Assembly (NCBI GenBank): GCA_019614645.1
Contig: JABWDB010000001.1
Location: forward strand, 21,741,501-21,805,500
Source: Stratiolaelaps scimitus
Taxonomy: Eukaryota; Arthropoda; Arachnida; Mesostigmata; Laelapidae
Reading direction: 5' to 3'
DNA: 64,000 nucleotides
In this document: one piece after another, positions 37,358-51,100 of the stretch
Numbering within the stretch: position 1 is the stretch's first letter
Layout of the letters: every line of letters begins with the position of its first letter
The notes under the pieces: model-generated
The model's input: the letters and a program-made list of their open reading frames with translations, nothing else
Told to the model about the DNA's origin: nothing
Database searches by the model: none
Made by a program: the position numbers and the translations under genes

Positions 37358-38729
37358 TTTCATTAATTAATTTGATCTCCTATTTACACGGACGTTAATT
37401 GTACACGGACACACACACACGCACACGGGGGCTCTCAGCTCAGACTCAACGAACGAGAGCCGGCAGTGGAATTGCTTAAACATGTACCTAGCTATTACTA
37501 CGTTTTTGGTTCGTTCGCCAGATAATCACGCATCCAGTCGAGTATTTCAATTCAAAAAGAGAAATCATGTTGTTGTTGTTGCTTCTGCTGTTGTCAAGTT
37601 TAGCACCATCAGTTTGTCTTTCGGTTTTTTTGTCATTTGGTAGGCCCGATTATCAGAGTGAGTAGGTCAGTCAATAAAGCCTTTGTTACGGCTACATCTG
37701 CCAACCGGACCTCTTGCGAGTTGTTGACTACCGAAGGCGTGGGGACCATAATTGGACCCTGACACATCTCCTCTTTTTTTTCTCTCTTGCCTCGTTTCAA
37801 GGAAAATGAGATCATGCGCCTTGGTGTCCTCGCAATCCAATAATTGTTGTAGTGGTTCGTCACTCATCAGTTTTTTGTTCTTCTTGTTTTTACTAAACTA
37901 TCTTTATATATATATATGTGCTTCTCTTTTGTATACGTGAAATTATATATATAGATATATCTTTCTCATTTTCAAATTTCCTTTGATTGGCCGGATAACA
38001 TTGGTCCTGTGGGGCGAACAGATCATTGTCTGCTCGTTACTCGCTTGTTGCACTCAGATATATTTATATGTATAATTTATATATATATATATATATAGAA
38101 AGATTGATAAATAATACTATGAAATTTAACTCTTTATATTATATCACAGCTTATCATAGTCCGATGCTCCTGGCAATCTAAAGCCAACGAGTTCGAGACC
38201 GTCAAGTCGGTGGTCGAGCGTCACTTGCAAGCGTCATGAGCGGTACGCTCTCCCGTAGGGGACGAGATCGTTCTACGGAGCGAAAGTTGTCCTTTTGTGT
38301 ATACTTCGCATAGCTACCCTTCTTTGGGCAGCCTCCTCGGCAGCGTCCCGCATATGGTATTGTTCTAGTTCCGCTAACTACTACTACAACTACTAGTCCA
38401 TTCGGCTCTGCTCTACCCGACGCGAGAACTTCTTATCCCGTGCCCTGTCAGCCTCAATCATCACTCATCCTGACCCCGGCGCTTAGCCAATCATATGTTC
38501 GTCTATTGTTGTCGGATGCCCTACAAAATGTGGGTTCCTTTATCCAACATAAAGTATTGGAGACCTGGATGACACGTTTTGCGACGCCTAAGTATATCAA
38601 GTGTATCAAAGGGGATTGTAGAACCGCTTGTCTGTCTGTCTCTGTTTCTCCTTCTCTCTCTATCTCTCTCTTCGCGTCTGTCTTTGAATCGTTAACTTGT
38701 TCGTCCGTTTGCTGGTTGTGCCCCTCGCT

Positions 38730-39312
38730 TCATTTGTGGCGGAAGAACAGTACACGTTCAATGCCGATCAGCGGCGACTCAAATAGCAACGACATGACGA
38801 ACGACAGCGAATAGGTAATCACTATGTTACCTAGAGCGAAATAAGTCAGCAATGATGGCGAATAGTCGAACACGCTCTCCCGCGATCCGTAGAAGATGGC
38901 CATAACAACGGGGTGAATGATGTACGCGCTATAGGTGAGCCGGCTGAATGGGACGAATCCTTTCCATGACAATATCGAGTTCACAAAGCCTCCGTGTCCA
39001 GTCAGACAGGCCAGGACGATCCAACTCAAACCAACAGCCCACAGGGTTCGTGAGCATGCGCCGTACAGAGCAGCAATAGCTACGGGAGGCAGCGACACGC
39101 CGGTGTTGGCGTTCCACATGGCGTAGAGGACGACCAACATACCGGTGATGGCCCCCGCCCAGCCGAGGATCGTCGTACGTCGGCTGAACTGCAATCGACC
39201 ATTGCTCTGGTGGATCACGTAACCGGTAACCATACCAACGAGGTAAGGGCCAACCCGGCAGTATGGCTTAATGTACACGTTTGCCGAGTATCCATTTACG
39301 AGATCCAAGGGC
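38730..39312 (-). CDS. NRF-like exon 5 (C-terminal membrane spans)
   Basis: The acceptor is TTGCTTACAG|GCCCTTGG, phase 2. It encodes residues 498-691, including YLVGMVTGY, LTYSAYIIHPVVMAIFYGS (with the late HP motif typical of these proteins) and the final membrane span, with stop TGA at 38730-38732. Confidence 0.95.
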
Positions 39313-41393
39313 CTGTAAGCAAAGCATCGAAATCGACAACTTACGTCAGTCAGATCGCCGATTTTTGTTCTAGAAGCTTCTCCAGCTGCATTTTCCTAAA
39401 GCAGCCTATTACGCATACATAGAAACATCAATACGTATATTGCCTCGTATCAATATGACAGCGCCATTTCGTAAATGTAATATTTTTTCTATTATTCTTG
39501 ATGCAATTGTGAGCCAATTGTGTGCGTTGGCACTTACACTATGTTGGAGATGTAGGGCATTGCGGGGTAGTTGTTAACAGCGATAATGATCGCAGTAGCT
39601 GCCATCGATGCGAGTCCCAGGAATGTAATTAGCAGCAGGCCGAACGTACGATTCTTGTACAGGACCAACAAGATGATTGGCGAGATAATGTAGAACTGCA
39701 TATCGACCGCCGAGAACCACGTATGATTCAGACACATCTGGGGCGTATTGATAAAGTTCTGTAGGTAGAGGGCGTTTATCCACCAGTTCTTCTGACACGT
39801 TGTGTCGTACGTTGAAATTGATTCCGTCCACCGCGGACCACCGCCGATGTACGGGAGGACATTGGCACACAATCCGATCACGACCAGCATCAGTGGAGTC
39901 ATACGCCAGTAGCGGTGGAAATAGAACATGAAAATATTGATCTTGCCCTCCGTCTGGTCCATTTTGCTAAAGGTGACAAATACGACGAGAAGACCTGAGA
40001 TGAAGAAGAACGTATCGACCGACAGGGTACCATTAGCGATGCCCTGGCTAATGATATCGGCAGGGACGACCTTCATGGCGTCGACGTTCCGGTAGGTGAC
40101 CCACTGCTGGGCGAATGAGTACGAGTGGCCAAAAATGATCCAGAGCATACTCCAGAGTCGAAGGCCATGCAGTGATGTGATACCCTCCGCGTTCGTCGTC
40201 GTGTTCAAGATCTTGCCGCCATTCTCAAGGACCGAAAATGACATTAGGAGACGGCCAATGGCCGACTGGCGGGCCTTTACTGGAGCCATGAGTGGATCGG
40301 TTGATCCTGCAGGCGCATCAGTCGGCGCACTGCACGAGTCCCTGCCGAAATGGTAGAACGTGCCGACACCAGCTAGAGCCACGAAGAATAGCACAGCCCC
40401 TGTCATCACGATAGCTTTTCGGTCGGCGCCATACTTGCTGTTTGTATCCGAGCAGGAGGTGCTGACCACCTGCGCCCCAACGATGGCGTCTTTGAGCGCT
40501 GCAAACAACGAGATCACGCAAAACCACCGTCAGCACGTTTGTAATGAGCGTTGGGAGGGCACGGTAGTACGGCTCAACAAGAAAATCGAAAATAATCATT
40601 GCTACCCTAAACTCACTGCTAGTTGGTTCCATGCGCGCTTAACAATAGCTTTTTTTTGTTGGCTGTTTACATGATTGTGCCTTTCGACAATAGCGCAATT
40701 TGGTTTAGTATTCTCGCAGGCAGAATTCAATACTCACTCGCTTCAACGAGTCCCGTGATGTCCTCCGGTGTGCACAACGAGGGAACACACAACCCGATGC
40801 GAGCGATCTGTGCGGCGATAGTCTTGTTCCAGATGATCTCCGGTAGATACTGTAGCAAGGCAAACGAGAAATGACAACACACAATGACGGTTATTCTTTT
40901 GCTGTTTGAAAACACTGCCACCACATTGGCGTATTGCGGCACTGACCAAACACTGAGCTTTGACAACCATCACAGCCACAATAATAATAATAGTAACGAC
41001 AATAACGACAGTAATAATGAACGATGCAGACGGGACTGTTAGTTACGTTCAGTGGCGCCTGTGATGACCGCTGCCAAACGGGCGGCCACTACAATATCCA
41101 CCACTAGTTGAGCTCTAGCCAGATTGTGGAAAACGGATCTGGTGGCCTTGCGTCATTAATGCGATGCACCGCTATAGCAAGCTAGTCACCCAACCAACAG
41201 CCCAAGCAGTCTACCGCCGAAGAGCCAAGGTGGACCCACAAGGTGACAAGATGTCTAAGCTGTTGCTGTTGTTGAAGAAGATGGACACACGCACACACAC
41301 ACATATACATATATATATATACGTGATGCTTTCGGTGCTGGCGAGGAGCACAATGATAGAAAATGGATCAGGGGGGGCTATTAGTGATAAACG

Positions 41394-41431
<38 letters not shown>

Positions 41432-42004
41432 CTATTAGTATGAGTGGTAGTGACAGTGAACTTTAAGCTTTCTTACCGCTGAGCCTTTGTACGTCACATG
41501 GGCGACGTTGACGGTTGCCATACAGTATCTGCTGACGAACGAAGGCTGAAAGTGTGACTCAATTGGACTAGGCACTGCTTGAAGGCATTCCGAATAAAAA
41601 CCGAGGAACGAGAATCCACCCGTCAGAACGCCACTGTCGGGTTTACCAGTCGCGTCAAACACTGTAACCGAAAATGCAAAGCAGAGAGAGAGAGAGAAGA
41701 CAATGAATACGGGTTAGTGTCAAGTCTGTGGACGCAGGTCAGCTTACGCTGACAGCTCAACTCGATCGAACAGCAGCTCTAACAAGCGACTGCTACTACT
41801 CTACCTATAGCGTATTATCGTAGCGAACAGCGTGAATCGTGTACGTTATGTGTTGAGACGACAACGACAAGAACAACATCGAACAACCGTATATTGATTT
41901 TCAAGTCTAACGTACGGTCGAGTGGAGAATAGTGACGATATCGTCCGCAAAAGCGATTCTATTTTTGTTTTGCCTTTTGTGGCACTTTGGACTGGCAGTA
42001 CACA

Positions 42005-42036
<32 letters not shown>

Positions 42037-45000
42037 ATGTGTTTATATAAAACAAGCAGCAATAGTGCGACTTCCTTAAATTGACACACGTCCCAGTCAG
42101 TCAGCGCCCGCTGCCAGTCAGACTAATGTCTGTACTACTATTTCTACTACAAGTAGTGGTGGTAGTACTACAAGCTCTATCACGATCGTATTAGTAAAAA
42201 TCAGTGTCGATGGGATCCATCCCGCGACAAGGAAATGATATGAAGAAGCGCGGCAGCCAGCTTCAACTACTGCCACTATAGTTAGCGTTGCTGGCCCGCT
42301 GCTGCTGCTGTTGCTGCTGCGACAGTCACTTCTGCACGGCTGCCAAAGTGGAGCGCGTTGTCCACAGCCGTCCCAGATATACAGACACAGCCACAGGCAG
42401 GCAGCGCTAGTGACGGGCGGCAGTGGTGACTGTTGTCTCGGTATCAGCAGCAGCAGCACCGGCACCAGCACCACTACTGTTGATGCTGCTGTTGCAGCTG
42501 CCGCCATCAACGAGCACCAGCCTCTTGACAGAGAATAAACCAGAAATAAACCAGAAGAAGTTGCCCAGTTTTTGCTAGAAGGTTATTGATCCGAACAGCT
42601 TGAAGAAGACGGAAGCGGCAAGGCAAGAATCAAGAGAAATGAGGTGGCTCGCCAACCGGCCGACAGGGTGCTGCTGCTGCTGCTGCTGGTAGCGACGCCG
42701 GTGGGATAGACGCAAGCGTCAAAGGCACAGCATCGCCGTGTTTTGATGCCGTGAGGCGGCAATTCATTGTATCAGAAAGACCAACGATGACAACAACAAC
42801 AGCAAACGTAGAAAACGCCAGTGGTGGTGGTGGCCGCAGCAGCAGCAGCAACCATCGGCGGCCGCTGTTCGAAAGTGAAAGTGAGCCGATCAAATCGATT
42901 AGATCGGCAGACCGCTACTCCAGAGCAGCCTCCTTCCCATTCAACCCCGAGCTACACAGAACGCCTTCCTCATCGATGGACGTCCACTTGGCCATGGACA
43001 TAAACTGCCGCGGACGCTTGAGACTGTGCGAGATTCACGCCACTTCGCATCGGTGCGACAGCAGACCTGCAGTGAAGCTCTTCGACTGACCAGCGGGCCG
43101 GCTCGCTTCCTCACTCGCTCGCTCGCTCGCGGGCTGTGGCAGCGGTGGCGGCGGCGGCGATTATTGGCCGCTGGCTAGCATACGCAAATAGCGAATTTCT
43201 GCTTCGTCGGCCAGTGAATTTCTTCTTGGCCTGCTTACTGCCGGTATCGTCCACACTAAATCTGTGTGGTCTGCCCTACAAAATCCGCCCTGCGTGCAAA
43301 CTGGACGGGCGAGTTGCTGTTCGGCTGCACGTGCGCAAGCGGCTCGCAATAATAACTCACAGATACACAAAATGCACACCGTTTGTACGCCAATCGTAGA
43401 CAGGCGGGCTGTAACGATAACAGGAATAGTATCGCTATGGGTTGACTTCGTTGCACGACGTTTCCGACAGCTACGTCGTTTGTTTGTACATTTGTTGATT
43501 CCTTCTCTACGTCGTTGTCGTTCTATGTATGTGATATATACATATTCACAGGTACTAGTCAGTAGTTTGTATCAACGCCTGATGAGTAGCGGCACCGCCG
43601 AGGTAGCAACTGCTGTCCGCCGCTTAACAATAGATTATTTGGGTCGACATCGTCGCTGCTGCGGCCGAGCCGCCACTTGCCAGTGTATCTATCGTACGAC
43701 AAACGCACGTGACACCGTGCTGACACTGCTCGTTTAGTGACAGCAACTGTCAGCGGCAGCAGCAGCAGCAGCAGCCGCGGCAACAGCACGCGACCAGTAG
43801 GAATTAATGTTGAATTGAATTGAATGTGTTGTACTGGTCGACAGTCGGTTACAATGGAAGGCACAACTGCCACTGTTATAATGCTTGGTGACAGGCCAGC
43901 ACGCGGGACCGCGCGGCGACTTGTTGAAATGAAGGCGCGAAGTCATCGACCTCTTCTGCAACAGCTGCAAACGAAGCAGCATGTTGCCAACGACAGTTGC
44001 ACACGGTAGCGAAACTACGGCCGCCACCACCACCCTGCTCCGCCACCACCATTAGCGACACCAAATATTAACAATACAATCGAATATAAGCAGCAGCAAC
44101 AGCAGCAGCGACAGTGGCAATAGACAATAAAAAGTGCGCGAATTTAACGGAAGGAGAAAAAGCACAGTAAACGCGCATCGCGCGAGCTAAACGAAGCCTG
44201 CTAGGACTAACGTTCGGCGTCGTCGCGTTGAACAGATCGCGTCGGCGAGGACGCACAGGCGACATTTTGTTTCGGCCCGGGCCGACAGGACAGGATTTCT
44301 ATCTTTCTAATAGGCTGAAACTGACTCCCCCCCTCCCCCCCCAAGCCTCTGCTCGATTCCCCTCGCGTCGGCAGCAATCTTCAGAAGCGACCAATCGATC
44401 GAGCCGATCAGGCCGATTGACGAGCGACATCCACATCGTAAATCGAAACGTCGAAAAAAAGAGCCTTTACAACATTTCGGCTATCGCCCGTCATCGTGAC
44501 GACTCACGAATGCCTGCGGTCTATTGGTCGCATGTGTTGACAATGTAATCGTACGTTTCTTACTTTGCTGAAGGATTCTTCTGCGTAGCCATACAAGGAC
44601 CGATTGTGCTCACAGGCGCGTATGTGATGGGTTTCCCCTCTGTTTGCCTACGAGAGTTCGTTGAACACAACAATGGGGGCTAGGAAGCACAGGCCTTGGA
44701 TTTCTTGACGATCCTCTCTCTCTCTCTGCCTCTATCATCTGTCCGACCCGCCCCCCCCCGTCCCGTCCCGTCCCACAACCTTAACTGAATGGGGCATTCA
44801 CCCACAAACGGCTTAGCCCGTGATTCGTACTCTGAGGGGGCTAAACCTCTTCGTCCTCAGGTTCTCCCCAAGCCCGACCCCTCAGTCTTCAGTCCTCATT
44901 CTTCCTACACTTCACGTCCGTGACAGCTAGAATCCACCGCATTATTGACGGACCATGCGAAGAGCACCCCCGTAAGCAGGTTCGCTCTCGCCTAACAACG

Positions 45001-48000
45001 ATACACTCTTCTGAGTAGCTGGCTTCGGCGTCGACGCTCGAATGTCCCGTATACCCTCCGCAGTTCGCCGCTCGCTGAAGTCGCTTCTCACAGTGGGACG
45101 CTATCGATCCCGGACCCGGTTCATGGGTGATCTGTGTGCTTGGGCTTGCGCTCGTTCGTGTGTCTATGTGTGCGAGCCATGCTATGCTCATGTTTTCAAA
45201 GTGAAAGTCACCGCAAGGTGGGAGCAATGACCGCCCGTCCGTTCCGTAGCGTCAGCCAGATGCGGCTACTGATGCAGTTCTTGTTGTTGTTGCTGCTGCT
45301 GTTGCTGTTGAGGTGCTGGCTACCTGGGTGCTGCAGTGAATCGTTGCCGATTCGAAAACCACCGTCTCTGGCCCGTTGATCAGCAACGCTTGGTCGTTGC
45401 TTTCAAGCAAACGACCATCGTTGCTGTTGAGGTTTCGCTTTCTTTCAACAACAATTTCAGTGATGCCGCCATCCGTTGCTGCTGCTGCTGCTCCTGCTGT
45501 TGATGCAGCTGCGTTTGCAGTGTAGTCCCTTAGCGAGCAGGGTAGTCCCCGCGATCATACGTCGACCGGCCGGGATCGCCCTGAAGCTCATCCATCTGTT
45601 CTCTTCACGGCGAGAAGCGGCTTGCTTGCACGATCATATATATATATATATATATATGCGCGCACGGAGCCTGCATCATATAGACAAGCAGTAGTGGATG
45701 ATAGGATCCGATATAGAGCGGCAACGGCGGCGGCGCCGACCACCGTCGTCAGTAAACGGCTGCAGTATGCAGCCCTCCCTATTGCAGCTCGTCGTTGTGC
45801 TGTGGCCTTAGTGTGGCACTTTGCACACTGTGTGATGCTTGTGTGCTATCTGACTACCTGCCTCTATACGCGATGTATGTGTGCTTGCTTGCGTGCGTGT
45901 GTGTGTGTCTGTCTGTCTCTGTTAACGAGTGTGCAAGTGAGAAGCATTGTGGGGATGACGTTATGACGGCACAGTGACGCGCACTGTTAATGGTCGTAGT
46001 GTTACATAGCTGCTGCTGCTGCTGCTCAAAGGGGACGATCCCCACATCTGCACAATCAGCAGGAGTGACCGTCACCAGGATCAACATCATCACCACCCTA
46101 TTGGCCGCGTGATGTCTAGCAAGCTGTCTGTCTGTTCGCCCGATAATGTCTGCAGTGCCATGTCCGTGAATCGCTCTGTCCGCTGCCGCCGCCGACGACG
46201 ACCAACACTGTCCGTCTGATACTGACGACGTTCGCCATAACACTGTGATGTGATTTCTCGCGGCCGCGGCGGCGAGAAATTGCTTGGCCGTCATCGTGAC
46301 CGCTGCTGCTGCCGCTGCTGCCGCCGCCGACGAAGAAAAAGAAGAAGAAGTTGTGCTGTGCGGCGGTCTTTGATGCAGAAGGCGCGCACTCCTGCCGCGT
46401 TGGCGCATTTAAGCGCGACGCCTCCGCACAGTGTGTGTGTGTGTGTCTATTAGGGTATGTTGGGTGAGTTGGCCTATGCGTTTGAGCGCCGTCTCTGTAT
46501 TCCTGGTTGCCCAGTTTGGCTCGGTTTGTCTGTGTGTCCGTCGCACGATGTGCTGCTAACCGTGTCCCATATCAGTTGTAACGTCGTGCTGAAGCCACCG
46601 CCGTCGCCGCCGCCGCCGCCGCTCGAACACCAGCAATAGATAGACAGAGCCGGCAGAAGAACAAGCGCGCACGAGAGAGAGAGAGAGAGAGAGAATATGA
46701 AGAACAACGATCCAAGGTGACCACTTGCTCTACATAGCGCGCGCTTTGGACGATGGATAAGTAGCTGGAGCGAGCCGGAGTAGAAGTAATAGCCACGCCG
46801 CCGCCGCCGCCGTAGCAGCAGCAGCAATGGCAGCAGTAGTCGTGGTAGTGACGATCGTTGTTGTATAAGCAAAAGCAGTTCAAGCCATCCCCGCTCCGGC
46901 CGCTACCCGTTGTGGCGCACCAAGATCACACATGATACACTATTCACACACTCACTGATGCCCGCGCGCGCGCGAGCGAGCGCTTACCTTGTCTCACCAA
47001 CTGCCTTACTGACCAACTGACAGAATTTTCAAGGAGAAAAATCTATTTCTATTTCTAGCATGGCCATCAGACTGACGAGAATCACGGGCTGAAACACCCG
47101 GCCGGTGATCGTCCATGTAAATGATCGCCTGTCGACCAGCGGTGGCAACTGTGCAATAACGGACGCTTGAGTCTTGCTCGACACAAGTCTTGCTCCTATG
47201 TGTGTGTGTGTATGGCGCGGGAGTACGAACTGCGGCGGGCGCGGCTCTGCTGCACTTCGACCGTGGCGTGCCTTCGTGGTGGCTTCGGCCGGCGTCGCCA
47301 CTTGTTGTCCCAGTGGACAAGGCAGTACAGAACAGACACTGACGGCTTGAACCTTTCATCTAATGACATGACTGAAATAAGGCATAACAGTTTTAATGCC
47401 TTCAACAGAAACGGACAGTGGATAGGTGACACTCAGAGCTGGTAAGACACCTATCCATCTGCGATCGTATTGTATAATATAGTACAACCGCCACCTGCAG
47501 GCACGGCCGATCAGAACGGCGTCCACTCTCTCTATTGTCTTCCCAAGCGGATACTAACACACGAGGTAACACAGAGGTACGAACTGCCCAGAACGACTAG
47601 CGGAATCAACCAGTAAATAACACCGCTATAAAATATTCTACTAGCTGTCATAGCATCCCAATATAACATTTTCTAGTTTCGTTTTTTTTTCAAAGTCCGT
47701 TTAGCTGCCAACTGGCTAATTAGAAGAAGGACGCGCCAGCGAGCAGGCGAGCGCTGTGTCGCAGAAGACGACCACGAGCGACCGCCGCTACCGCCGAAAA
47801 AATTTCTTTAACAGAAGGAAATACCGTAGGTGTTCGTCAGTGGTCGGCGTTTACGGAAATAAATATTCATCGATCAGCGGCGCTGCCTCAGAGGCAACAA
47901 CAGAGGCCGACATCGATGATGATGATGATGATGACAACAACAACAACAACTACGGCTATTCTCGCAGACAGTTACCCCAGCGATTGCTCGCGCAGCCATC

Positions 48001-48082
48001 GTGCGGTTAACGCAGCTGCTGAGATGCAAGCAGCTGCCACTACTGCAGCCAACAGAACGAAAGAAGAAGGAATAACATGCTA

Positions 48083-48121
<39 letters not shown>

Positions 48122-51100
48122 CAGCGCGCGCCGGCGCCGGCTGCTGGACAGCGGCGGACTTTTTCTGACTACCTAGTTGTGGTAGAAGTAGTAGTAGTAC
48201 CCCTGTCTTTCAGACAAGTTTCTTGCTCCCGGAAGAGGAACAAAAAGGCGAAACGAACACTTCACGGATCTGTTCGGTTTGTTCTAAAATTCAGAACAAT
48301 CCCCATTTCTGGAGTCACTGACCGACGTTGCTGCTGCTGCCGCCGATGCCAATGCTGATACCGCGGCTACGGCGGCGGCGGCCGCGGCAGCGGGAGCGTT
48401 GGGGTGTACGTCGGCAAAGAGCGGTGGTGACGACGGCAGAGCAGCGGCAGCAGCAGCAGCGACCGGGAAGGCAGCATTTGGTGCCGCCCGTCAGCGGCAA
48501 AGCGCCCGATGGCACGAGCCCAGTGGCAACCATCCACCACAGCACGGTACTAGCGCGAGCGTCACCGAACGCCTGCCGTCGCGGCTAAGCCGCTCGCGTT
48601 GGCGTTAGCGGCGGTGGCAGCGGCCATGTTGTTGTTGTTGCTGCTGCTGCTGCTGCCACCCGCCGTCGTCGCCCCGACCGCCGCACACAGCAACCATCAG
48701 GAACAGCAGCGGCGGCAGCAGCAGCAGCCAGCTGCAACTTTTGCCGGGTTTGCCGCAGCCGCCGCCGCCGCCGACCCGAACGACACAGAAACCCACTGCC
48801 TCACTAACGGCGGCGAACAAACAGCCCGAACGAATGCGAACGAGCAGCGGCCGCAGCGGTGGCGATGGCGGCGATGACGACGAAACGGACGGACGGACGG
48901 CCGAGCCCACTACGCTATGCACTGCGCCGTAGTGTAACAACAGCAGCAGCAACAGCAGCCTCTCAGGCAGGCCGACATCAGAACTACTACCGCCGCCGCC
49001 GCCGCCGCCGCCGCTAAGAACAACAACAACAGACACCACGCCAACACTATAGCAACTAGTAGCACCAATGCGATACGCAATCACCAATACCCACGAGTAC
49101 GAAGAAGATCGCTGGTTGTCATATTATCGGAATCTAGCACGTTAATGAGGGCAAGCTGCCGAACATCCTCATCATCAATAGCGACAGCGGCGACGATGGA
49201 TCGTAACCACACTGCACTGCAATATCAAACACTATCATACGAGAAACATACATACATTCACATATATATGTATATTTATATATACATATATATATATATA
49301 TCTAGAGAGAGAGAGAGAGAGAGAGAGAATATTGCCCGTTGATTGTGGTGGACAGTGGATGCAAATTCACGCGGTGGCGGATAGAGGTTTTCGTCTTGTG
49401 TTATTCTTGCGTCTCATGCCAAGTGATTGTTCACGACATCAATATGGGATAGACATTATAGCCTATGTCATACGGGAATGGCCTTTGTCTTGTTTCTTGA
49501 GAAAAATAGATGAAAACGCCAGGATGTCAGTGTCTGCGCGGTTTGAGTGCGGTGACTTTAAAGGGTAGTTGATCTTCTACTCTGTATCTGTTAGAGTGTT
49601 CATGTGTATACGCCTGTGGGCGTGTGTTCGTGGCTACGTTGTCTACGAGAGACCTAAGTGGAAAATCCGTACGACGTCGATATCAGCAGTTGTCACTGAG
49701 GTTACAACAACTGGCCACCAACATCTGGCGATCTTCGTGAGTTCTCGTTCATTGTAGCCCTCACTCTCTCTCTCTCTCTCGCTCACACTCCCTCAACTTC
49801 TCCATTCTGTCCGGCTGCCTGCCTCTGTACATATTCGCCCACACCACGTAAACGAGATGTGACAAACAAAACTATTATATCTTTGTGCATCACGAAATGG
49901 CGCCACTCTGCTAGACCTTTTACACTAGAGCTAAAAGGCTGGACATTTGGCAGTTACGAAGGTTACGATACCGGCCCCATCATTGGCAGGATTGATTACA
50001 ATAGCTGTGACAGCCAACAGGCTTCAATCAATCCTATAGACATATCCTCTAAACTAGCATCGAACATCTCCATGAGATTTTCGACTAGACACGCATTGCG
50101 CGTGCACACAATGAGCGATTAAACGTAACGAATATCTCGAAGTAAACTCGAAATCCATTTGCTAGCGCGAGTTGATCCACGGCGGGTGGCGAACCCTCCC
50201 AAAAGTGCCAACAATGGCAGCAACCACAATTCAACAGAAGACAGAATCGAGTTACTGCCGCTGACGCCGCCGCCGCCGCCGCCTGCACACAGGATATCAT
50301 CGACAAGGCCAGAAGTGGCTGTCAGCGGCCGGGGCAGCTAAGCTGGTGGTTGGCAAACAAGAACGGAGGCAAGGTAACGGCTGCAGGGGGATTGAGCGGT
50401 GCATACACCCCTGTTCTCCCTCTTCCTCGTTGTCGTTGATCAAGGCAAATCCGCACTGCGTATTTACATGGATAAACGATGGATGCGGTGGCGATTGCTC
50501 GATCGCTCGCCAGCCAAGCCAGTAAGCATGCTAAGAGCGGCGGCGGCTGGTGCTGCCGCCGCCGCCGCCGCCAGGGACCTAACCTTGCTAGCGTTACGGC
50601 CGCTGCTGCCGCCGCCGCTCCACCTCGGGCCGCTTGGCACCATTAGAACGATGACACTAGACCTACTGTTGTGTCGAACCAAGCAGCAGCAGCACTCCAC
50701 CACGGTTACTACTGCTGCCGGCGCTACCACTGAACAGTATGAGTGTGGCGAGTGTGTCATCGCGGTGTTTGCGTCCGTTGCGAGCGCGGAGACGTTCAAT
50801 GCGCGGCGGCGGCCTGTCGGCAGATCTCTCGTTTCCCGTTGTATGTTGTGTGTCCATATCTCTCTCTCTCTCTCCCGCGTCGTTCCATGGGAATATCCCG
50901 ACCGAGTAGGATAGCGCAATATAATAACAATAATAAGGCATGTGACCGGCTGACTTGGTGGCCTACTGCCAATGAGTGCCGGTCTTAGCGACGAGTGACG
51001 AGGCTGCCGCCGCCGCCGCTGACACGACAAGCAAGCGGATCACGGTCCGCGGAACAGTCGGTCAATGCAAACCCAGCGACGGCAGTTAGCTCATTCACAT

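Larger units (their letters stand above)
34504..38729. other. Intergenic space between convergent genes
   Basis: Apart from the 35.1-kb hairpin, the 36.3-kb repeat, the 37.2-kb hairpin and (TA)n arrays at 37257 and 38076, nothing is supported. Frames of up to 135 codons near 35.7-36.3 kb lie in overlapping phases on both strands and show no family features. The part below 38730 is presumably the 3'UTR of the NRF-like gene. Confidence 0.5.
42280..51070. repeat. Triplet-repeat GC-rich island inside NRF-like intron 1
   Basis: It has the same kind of composition as 7.7-17 kb: short CTG/CAG, GCC/CGG and AAC runs (near 42301-42321, 42670-42686, 42836-42852, 43757-43775, 45283-45310, 46012-46024, 46800-46835, 48630-48655, 48990-49013 and 50265-50282), plus (GA)n and (TA)n. 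Frames over it read as poly-Ala, Leu, Ser or Gln on both strands and are not called. It may mark an internal promoter/CpG island, an alternative first exon or an antisense transcript. Confidence 0.6.

Noticed and set aside
38138..38158. TATCACAGC, the 5' end of the miR-2 family
   Set aside because: The rest does not match miR-2/13 and no complementary arm lies nearby. A nine-base match in 64 kb is unremarkable.
48290..48608. Ala-rich frame containing a GCTSAKS-like segment resembling an N-myristoylation start
   Set aside because: The codon before GCTSAK is TTG, not ATG, the frame has no ATG start, and it lies in CAG/GCG repeat DNA.
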